In this document: piece by piece, positions 56,948 to 64,000 of the stretch
How the letters are laid out: each line of letters opens with the position of its first letter
Position numbering within the stretch: position 1 is the stretch's first letter
Origin: Artemisia argyi
Lineage: Eukaryota > Streptophyta > Magnoliopsida > Asterales > Asteraceae
Direction: 5' to 3'
DNA length: 64,000 nt
Assembly (NCBI GenBank): GCA_030686995.1
Contig: CM060708.1
Location: 103,546,523-103,610,522, forward strand
Translations under genes and position numbers: made by a program
Notes under the pieces: generated by a model
Database searches by the model: none
What the model was told of the DNA's origin: nothing
What the model saw: only the letters and a program-made list of their open reading frames with translations

Positions 56948-57331
56948 TTTTTTGAAAGGTGAATTTCAACTTAGAATCGACCACCTTCGCGGACAGCGAA
57001 GGCCCCATCGCCACCCCACTAGACTATGTTGTCTTAACCGGGTCCACGCTGATCTCAGGTGGTAACGGGTTTCCCCCGAAAACCGTACTGCCTCCACACA
57101 AGTTACCTTGCTGGAGAAACAGCCGGATGAAAACCGGGTCATGCTCAGGATTCTAACTCCAGCGGCTTGGTCTAAGGGCTTCGAATCCATCATTGCAATA
57201 TATCTCCGGAACAAATGGTCTGCGAGTGGACCACAAGTGAGGACTTCCCGGGTGGTCACCCACCCGGTACTACTCCCATTTGTGGGTGCTTAACCAAATA
57301 AGCCCCACCCACTAGACCATAAGTCCTTTGA
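56948..57331 (-). mobile_element. SINE-like retroposon with a 5S rRNA internal-promoter region
   Basis: 384 bases on the minus strand, flanked by identical 15-base TSDs TGTCTTTCCTAAGTT (56933-56947 and 57332-57346), with a short poly(A) at the 3' end (T run at 56948-56953). At 57294-57239 the minus strand reads GTTAAGC, GGGAGTAGTACCGGG, TGGGTGACCACC and CGGGAAGTCCTC, collinear with the A box, intermediate element and C box of plant 5S rRNA. A tRNA A-box-like TGGTCTAGTGG lies 13 bases from the 5' end (57319-57309) and a B-box-like GATTCGAAGCC at 57187-57177. A related locus at about 59877-59946 lacks the insertion. Open frames in it are not genes. Confidence 0.75.
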
Positions 57332-57355
57332 TGTCTTTCCTAAGTTGATGAGTAT

Positions 57356-57472
57356 AAACCCACAATGCCTTGTTATAAATGAAATAAATAATAATGAATT
57401 TAATGATTAATGATTGAGTTATATTATAAATTAAATAAATGATAATGATTATTTATAGGCATTGTGGGTTTC
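57356..57472. repeat. Small foldback element
   Basis: AACCCACAATGCC at 57357-57369 is the perfect inverse of GGCATTGTGGGTT at 57459-57471, with internal AT-rich pairing. Possibly a tiny MITE; no TSD recognised. Confidence 0.45.
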
Positions 57473-57604
57473 TATTCCATTAACTTAGGAGATCCACCTC
57501 AACATATACCAATCATTACTAATAATCATTATCATTTATTATGATTGGTCACTTGATGGTTGTAATCATTATCATTTATTATCTAATACATACTTTCTTT
57601 TAAA

Positions 57605-57775
57605 TATTAGTTTGTTATTATTCTTATTTTTAATACTTAATTATTTTGTTTTTACTTTTAGTTTAATTTTTAATTATATGTTTTGTCGGTGTGTTATCAC
57701 AATACAAATAATTAACAATAAAATAAATTTCCCATTGAAAAAATAAAATATTGTAACAACTATACTCACTTTATA
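57605..57775. repeat. Right arm of a long inverted repeat with 56160-56330
   Basis: Its reverse complement shares TAACACACCGACAAAACATA-like sequence, AATTAAACTAAAAGTAA and AAAATAATTAAGTATTAA with the left arm over about 170 bases, with substitutions. The arms enclose the Stowaway MITE and the SINE. Confidence 0.6.
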
Positions 57776-57852
57776 AAATAAATAGTCAATTTTACATTAA
57801 AGAAAATTCTACAATTATTTTTGATTATCAATATATACGTCTACATGAGTTG

Positions 57853-58467
57853 TCAACTTAAATATATATCTTGCCATGCGGATGCGTCCCTACTCTTGTA
57901 CCTCCTCCATTGTGGGTGATTTGGCGAGAATGGACAACTTTCATCTAATGTCACATTAATGTAATGATCATCCCTCACATGTGCAATCACAATAGGACCG
58001 CTTGGTTGTGACTTGTTTGGACCGTAACAAAGCGGAAAACATGTATAATTTTGTTGCATGGATACAAATATAACTGGCCGGTTATAGAGTGAATCAATAA
58101 CAAACCCTGTGTCTAGCATCAACATCTATTTATCCCACGGTGCACATCCATTTCCCCTAAAATTCACAGAGTCTCGAATTCGTCGAAAGTCGACATTATG
58201 CCACATAGCTGTGTAAATAAGCTCGTTATTATCTAGTTCTTGCAACAAATCTTGTCGAATTTTTGACCACATATTTTCATCAAGACCAATACCGACGGCA
58301 ACTGACCGAAATCCACAATTGCCATCACCCACGAAATCGTTTATACTTGTGATGTGTCGACAGAAAGGCATTGGAATATTATGGATCAGATTATCGCTTT
58401 GAGGCGATTGCCCCACGTATGAACTGTGTCTCACGGGTTCTTGGACGTACGAACTGTATATCATCAT
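57853..58467 (-). pseudogene. Second OTU-type cysteine protease domain, pseudogene
   Basis: Minus strand. FVGDGNCGFRSVAVGIGLDE has the OTU catalytic D-G-N-C motif, followed by MWSKIRQDLLQELDNNELI. An in-frame TAG at 58128-58126 splits the domain, and the same frame goes on with LDTGFVIDSLYNRPVIFVS, GPIVIAHVRDDHYINVTLDE (catalytic His in DDHY) and a stop at 57853. It is a diverged paralogue of the OTU domain at 35342-35856, in opposite orientation. No transposase is left next to it. If the TAG were absent the domain would look complete, so this copy decayed more recently than the plus-strand one. A role in deubiquitination is family knowledge only. Confidence 0.8.
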
Positions 58468-58909
58468 AATTATAAATAGTAAACGAAAACCAAATTTATT
58501 ATCTAATAGGGTTATTTTTGTAAAGCAAATGTTTAAAGGAAATAAACGAAAACCAAATTTAAAGCAAATAACAACTTAAATATATAAATGCTCCTAACCC
58601 TAATCACATATCTTTAACATCACACAGTCATTCATCCTCAAAGAAAATAAACATTTTTTTTTCTTCTTATAAAACTCAACCATGAACACCACAACTCTCG
58701 TTTGGTAGCTATCGTTTATCAAATGAGACAACAAGACCACAACTTCGAAGATTTAAAAAACAAAACCAAAAAAAAAAAAAAAAAAAAAAGACTCAGGATA
58801 TAAAGTTAATCAGGTTTTTTTAGACAAAATGGTAAATCAAATATTATGAATCTTGGTTTCTTCTATCTTGGTAGTCTCGATTATGGATTTTGGGACAAAA
58901 TAGGTGTTC

Positions 58910-58955
<46 letters not shown>

Positions 58956-60156
58956 AAGAATGTATTTAGTTGAAAACAACATGGTTATTTTGGGGAAAAA
59001 ATGTCAAATTTGAACTTGGATCACAACTAGATTTGTTTATAATGTTTATAACTTTAAACAATTGGTTTTTTTTTTTTTTTTTTTTTTTTTTCACCTAGTT
59101 GGCTAGTAGAAAGAATAGTGGACAATTACTTCTGAGTTGATGCTATTTTTTTTCTTGTTTCAACTATTTGTCTTTCAATATTTTTTGTTATCGCGTATTA
59201 ATGGTCTATAAGTGAAGGCAATAAGGCAATATTTTCAATCTAAAACTACTAGTATACGTGAAGGCAATATGGAAAAAGAGTCTACGAAGTAAAGTCAAAA
59301 AGCATGCTCTAAGAAAAGAAAGGAGAAGCTTTTTCAATGGTATCTAACCTGATTTGCAGTCTTTTTCAAACATTGGCTAAACATATAGTAACAACCCGAA
59401 CCTTGGCTAAAAAGATAGTAACAACCTGCAAAAATACAAACATACAAAATCAAATGATGAAAAAGTCTATTCACAAATGCGGTTGATAATAGTAATAATT
59501 TGAAGTTTCATTTCTTCACAAATTCAACTCAAGTGTAAGAAAAAAATTTGGTAAATCAATTTAGATTGGTAAAAAAAATTAAGTGTGTTTAAAATTAAAA
59601 TTAGCCACTATTTATACATAATTAAATCTGGTTATGACTTCTAATTATTTAAATTGATTAAGAGATAAATTAAAGATTAACAAATTTCAAAGTAAATTAG
59701 TCAACAGCATGTGAAAAAATAGTTGGTTGAAAGTGTAAATTATTTAAGTTGATTTGACTGATGGTCAAAAGTTAATTGAAAACCAGGATGACTTTGCAAA
59801 TTAACATGCTCACAAAATTTAAGATGAAAAAAATAGGTTAAATTTTGTTTTAGTAGAGGTATAAACCATATGACCCTTATTTATAATGACTGGTGTATTG
59901 TGGGGTGTCTTTTCTAAATTGATAGAGGTGTATAACTACAATGCCAAAAAAAATATATAATAATAATAAATAAATAAATAGAAAATAAAAAAGCCATACA
60001 TTTATAATAAAACCCCTACAAACCATGTTCACCATCTCTATTACTTTATATTTAAAGTTGTTGACAAACAAAATAACACTAATTCCAACACATTGGACTT
60101 TTTGACCAATGGTGAATTTAGTAGAACCCTTAAATAATTAAAGAATGAATTATAAT
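58468..60156. other. AT-rich intergenic DNA with homopolymers
   Basis: No gene recognised. Poly(A) at 58769-58789, poly(T) of about 38 at 58913-58950 and about 25 at 59067-59091. A 28-base direct repeat (TTGGCTAAA(A/C)A(G/T)ATAGTAAC) lies at about 59375 and 59403. The segment at 59877-59946 resembles the sequence around the SINE insertion at 56908-57371 but without the SINE. Confidence 0.5.
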
Positions 60157-60159
60157 TAA

Positions 60160-60385
60160 GGGTCTGCTTGGTTCAAAATAGGGAAAGGAAAAGGAATGCA
60201 AAGGAATGGGTGAGGTGGGTAATCAATCCTTTGCCCCCCAATTTACTCTATAATGGTTGATTAACCACTACGGGGTAATCAATACCTTTTCCCCTTACTA
60301 ACCAAGCACAAACAATGAGAGATATGGGCCCTTAATCAATCTTTTACCCATTCCCCACCCCCTTAACCCCTTACCAAGCACTCCC
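60160..60385. mobile_element. Tourist-like MITE
   Basis: 226 bases with TIRs GGGTCTGCTTGGT and ACCAAGCACTCCC (two mismatches), flanked by TAA at 60157-60159 and 60386-60388. Non-coding. Confidence 0.7.
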
Positions 60386-60394
60386 TAAATTTTA

Positions 60395-60703
60395 TAAGTC
60401 TATGGATAACCCATGAACTTACCAAAATTTTCAATTATAGGTTACGAACTTTATAAAATACTATTATCACCATCTAAATTTTTTTGTACCGGAAACTATT
60501 ACCTATATGTGAAAATTTTGTAAAAGTATATTACCCATATGAGGGACAAAGATAAAGTACATTACTCATATGAGAGATCGAGATAAAAGTATATAACTTG
60601 TAAAAGTTTGTATGGTAATAATGATATTTTATAAAGTCCGTAACCTGTAATTAAAAATTTTGGTAAGTTCATGAGCTATATAAAGAAGAGATATATAGAC
60701 TTA
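60395..60703. mobile_element. Foldback MITE with arms of about 70 bp
   Basis: Begins TAAGTCTAT and ends ATAGACTTA. The arms pair for about 70 bases (CATGAACTTACCAAAATTTT with its inverse, then GGTTACG and ACTTTATAAAATA). The centre repeats ATTACCCATATGAG-like units. No clear TSD. Confidence 0.65.
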
Positions 60704-60889
60704 ATACTTAAAAGGGCCCCACTCAAATTTAAAACCCACTCATTTATCCTGAAATTGATAATAGCAAAATATAAGACTATCATGCCTAAATATTATGATT
60801 TTGATTTTAACTAAATACGTCATTTTACTTTAAGTCCAAAATACGAATTCCAAACACTTCCAACCAGACAGACCCTTAATCATTTATTA

Positions 60890-61102
60890 CTACCTCCGTC
60901 CCATTTTAATTGTCCGCGGGCCCGAATTTGATCGTAAATATTTTTGTTTGTATTATATAACACTTGATGAAATTTATATCATTGAAAAGTTCGTTTAACG
61001 AACTTTTCAATGATATAAATTTCATCAAGTGTTATATAATACAAACAAAAATATTTACGGTCAAATTCGGGCCCACGGACAATTAAAATGGGACGGAGGG
61101 AG
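60890..61102. mobile_element. Near-perfect palindromic Stowaway-type MITE
   Basis: 213 bases, TA TSDs at 60888-60889 and 61103-61104, ends CTACCTCCGTCCC and GGGACGGAGGGAG. The two arms of about 106 bases differ at only about three positions, and the centre is GTTCGTTTAACGAAC. A transcript would fold into one long hairpin. Confidence 0.85.
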
Positions 61103-62022
61103 TAGTATTTATATTTTGGGAATGTTTTGTACATCGAATTATTAATAGATTATGTTTATTTTTTAAAAAATAAGCTACTTAAATTATATGTTTTGTTTAA
61201 TAGACATAACTTATAAGAGATTATTAAAAAGAAAAATTCTATAATCTCTAAAAATCAAAAAGCTACTTCATGTAATTTATAAAAATACTATTTTTTTTAT
61301 ATTCTCCATCTACAGCTCTAGCAACAGTTCCAGCAATAGATACTTTTGCCAAACATACCCTTTATATGTGTGTAGAGATATCTTTCAACCAAACACACGA
61401 AAGAATTTCAAACCTCATTTATACTACATATAAAATGAAAATGATCTAATATGAAATGTTGAAAATTGAAAATGGTCAAAGGTGACACAAATATGTGAAA
61501 TGTTGAATAGGGTTCGAAATTGCAGGAAAGGTGAAGTAAATTTAATAATACATCGATTGCAATGAAAGAATTATATATGGCATATATTTTGTTTTCCACT
61601 ATTTCCAAATGAAAACTCATAAATAAGCAATAAATTATATATAAATTCAATTTGTAAATCATAAAATCATGAGTTAAGAAAAAAAAAATTACTTTCTTCA
61701 TATAGCTTCTTATATATTTATATGATGAAAAAGCATTTGTAAATTTAGTTTATTGAAATGAAAAATATTAATAAATAAACAATATTACCATTTTCCTTAG
61801 ATAATTGTTGATCACTTTACTTCTGCTTTACGAACATATCAACGGGTTATGCACAAGTTATATAAAAGAGGCGTATGCGCATTGGAGGTTTCAAAAATAA
61901 CTAGAGGAGTATCCATGGATAGACCAAGATTTTCTAGCGGCAAACAGCTATAGTTACATAAAACGTTACACAAAACACTTAACCAAAATATTAATATAAC
62001 TATCTGCCGCACGGGTATTCGT
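61103..62022. other. AT-rich intergenic DNA
   Basis: Nothing supported as a gene. Short minus-strand frames here are hydrophobic, AT-driven translations. Confidence 0.5.
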
Positions 62023-62027
62023 CTAGT
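62005..62027 (+). other. Possible Helitron 3' end
   Basis: TGCCGCACGGGTATTCGTCTAGT ends in CTAGT and resembles plant Helitron termini, but the usual GC-rich hairpin just upstream is incomplete and I cannot find the 5' TC end. Confidence 0.25.
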
Positions 62028-62430
62028 AATTTTAAACTCTTAACCCTACCAGATTTAAAATCCACGAACCAAATGGCCCCTACTGTTAAAGTCAACATAA
62101 TCTAATAAATATAAAAAAAATACTTTATTACAATATAAGCCACTAACTTTCTTCACTATCACTTGCACAACAATTAACGTTACTATATATCGTCACCGCT
62201 AAACGCGAGTAATCTTCCGGTCTTGTAAAAAGAATCTTATCTTTATTTCAAATAAATAGTAGAGTAACATTTTATTCTATTTTTTATGATCACTTTAAAA
62301 ATGACTGTTGACTTATTTTTAAGATCACGTTTAGTTGACAAGAACCCCTTTGCCCAAACTCATTGCTGCCATCTATTTTGTTAATGCTTGCTATCATAGT
62401 GAAACTCGTGATTTTTTTTTTTTTTTTCTT

Positions 62431-62453
62431 ATAATAATAATAATAATAATAAC

Positions 62454-62495
<42 letters not shown>

Positions 62496-62528
62496 GTGAT
62501 GATTATAATTAAAAAAAAAATAATATAA

Positions 62529-62584
<56 letters not shown>

Positions 62585-62611
62585 TAACAATAATAACAAT
62601 AATAATTATAA
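62431..62611. repeat. (TAA)n microsatellites
   Basis: Two ATA/TAA trinucleotide runs at about 62431-62494 and 62521-62611 with occasional C interruptions. The Ile-rich minus-strand frame through them is a repeat artefact. Confidence 0.9.
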
Positions 62612-63283
62612 ATAAAAAAAATGGCGGCATTCATAATTTGGACCAAACTACAGGGTCAAAGAATGCAATTTACTCTAAAGTTAGAGACCTCGCTTAATCC
62701 ACTGCGGAGTAATTACTTTTTTAAACAGCACAAAACAAGCAGGAGAAATGCCATACATGTTCATGTTTATTATAACATTCAACATGAAGCTTTTTGACCC
62801 ATTGCATTCACTTTTGACCCGTTGCCAAAACTCATTGTGCCATCTTCAGATTTCCTGCCGTTAAATATTGTTTTCTTTATAACAATCCTTTTGAGTTAAT
62901 ACTCAAAAAGAAATGTAGAATATTCATATAAGCTGTGATTATAATATTACAGCAAAGAATACAAAATTATGACTTAAGTCTCAAACAGCTTGTACATTTC
63001 TTTGACAGAAGGAAAAGATTAGGATTTCTTCTTTTGTAGAACCCACATATCTTTGTTCCAGTTACATAAAAATGCCAGTAACAGGCAAACCGAAAACATA
63101 TCTACAGCAATCAGCCTACAATAGACAATTCAAAATGCATATAAGAACCTCACTTTACCAAATAACTGCATAAACAAGTATCAGACATGTAAGTCTAAGA
63201 AATCTATCATTCTGAGTTCATATGCATTTTCTTCTCAAACAAGTCAAAATAAAATAAATAAAAATATTAAAAAAAAAAAAAAA

Positions 63284-63365
<82 letters not shown>

Positions 63366-64000
63366 ACCTAAAAGGGAAAGGGTGTCAATGAGTTGAAAGT
63401 CACCCTAACTTTTTACATCTATATACTAGATTGTTTTATTCATAAATTTTAATTACTATTGTAATAAGATTGCCTTTTCGGTTTCAATTAGCATATCATT
63501 CATCTATATATACTACATGCGACTCGTTTCAACCAAAACCTGTTTTGACCCATCAGTCAACCCGCAATCCAGTCACCCTAAGAAACAATGTGGCGTACTC
63601 ATGTTAGCATGGCAGTGAGCATAACCCTCTTGATTCATGTGTTTCATGTGTGATTATTAAGGTGTGGAATTTTTCTATCGACATTTTAGTCGCACATGGT
63701 CAAAGAGGGTTTCTTTATACCATTTCAGTATCACTTTTGTTATGCCACATGTGCATCCCATTTGGCAAGTGTTAAATGAAAGTTTGACAACAGTGACAAA
63801 TATTAGTCATATCAGAATTCACCAGAGATTACGTTGTCAATGATTACCCATTTATGGGTTTGTGAGACCTCCGATGCACCCCTATGTCACCTATGTCAAA
63901 GTAACAACACGTCTGTTTGACTTGTTTGTGGGGTAGGTGGTTTTGTTAAGGGTCTCAAGGTATCCATAATGGCTGAGAAGGATGGGCGCTTCCATGGCTC
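62612..64000. other. Intergenic DNA with a (TA)n microsatellite
   Basis: A poly(A) run and a (TA)n tract lie at about 63270-63363. The remainder shows no terminal repeats, domains or long frames. It could include UTR of a neighbouring gene outside the window. Confidence 0.45.

Noticed and set aside
56966..57293. Frames of 61-97 codons inside the SINE
   Set aside because: They follow the higher GC of the SINE and overlap on both strands; the element is explained by its 5S-like promoter, TSD and poly(A).
56948..57331. Interpretation as a genuine 5S rRNA gene or tRNA gene
   Set aside because: Only the internal-promoter half of 5S is present, followed by about 240 unrelated bases and a poly(A). 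The tRNA-like boxes are about 120 bases apart, too far for a tRNA.
62394..62630. Poly-Ile frame
   Set aside because: Translation of (TAA)n repeats.

Overview
This is a repeat-filled stretch of a flowering-plant nuclear genome, very probably from the daisy family (Asteraceae). The evidence is AT-rich non-coding DNA, GT-AG introns, plant-type LTR retrotransposons, Stowaway and Tourist-like MITEs, and three reading-frame families that I recall mainly from Asteraceae genomes. These are the sirevirus 3' ORF at 1-2844, the acidic 'NEDTIFDPGI' protein at 44176-44622 and the antisense 'gypsy type' ORF at 19937-31145. I recognise no intact single-copy host gene. The reading is by eye, so family names are recalled homology and boundaries come from terminal repeats and target-site duplications (TSDs).

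Layout. 1-5468 is the 3' end of a Copia (sirevirus-like) element: a broken env-like 3' ORF, a long 3' leader with repeated polypurine tracts and hairpins, and its 3' LTR. 5469-12644 is non-coding DNA with tandem duplications, a Tourist-like MITE and homopolymers. 12650-32192 is element D, a Ty3/gypsy Tat-like element (TSD TGGGT). It has no recognisable gag-pol but carries an antisense intron-containing ORF. Two later insertions sit in it: a 3.1 kb solo LTR E (13520-16654, TSD CGACG) and the Athila-like element A on the minus strand (21113-29513, TSD AAGGC).

32198-35856 is a decayed MULE transposase joined to an OTU cysteine-protease domain. 36122-54886 is element B, a second Athila-like element on the plus strand (TSD TTATG). 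Its protease region is split by element C (39336-50396, minus strand), a LARD-like element with two 4.0 kb LTRs and a 3.0 kb interior coding for zinc-knuckle and acidic proteins. After B come a GRF-zinc-finger pseudogene (54989-55467), a Stowaway MITE, a SINE-like element containing a 5S rRNA internal-promoter sequence (56948-57331), a second OTU pseudogene on the minus strand (57853-58467), and an AT-rich tail with more MITEs and microsatellites.

The pieces relate by nesting: an old MULE/OTU/GRF locus, then D and B, then E and A inside D and C inside B. A, B and C all lack reverse transcriptase and the integrase core, so they would depend on proteins from relatives elsewhere. They nevertheless keep the cis-acting parts: primer-binding site, promoter, and hairpin plus polypurine tract next to the 3' LTR. 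The most interesting signals are repeated hairpin-polypurine modules shared in structure by A, B and C, arrays of TGACG-N-CGTCA palindromes upstream of the TATA boxes in the A and B LTRs, B's gag/protease/integrase-tail architecture, and the 5S-containing SINE.
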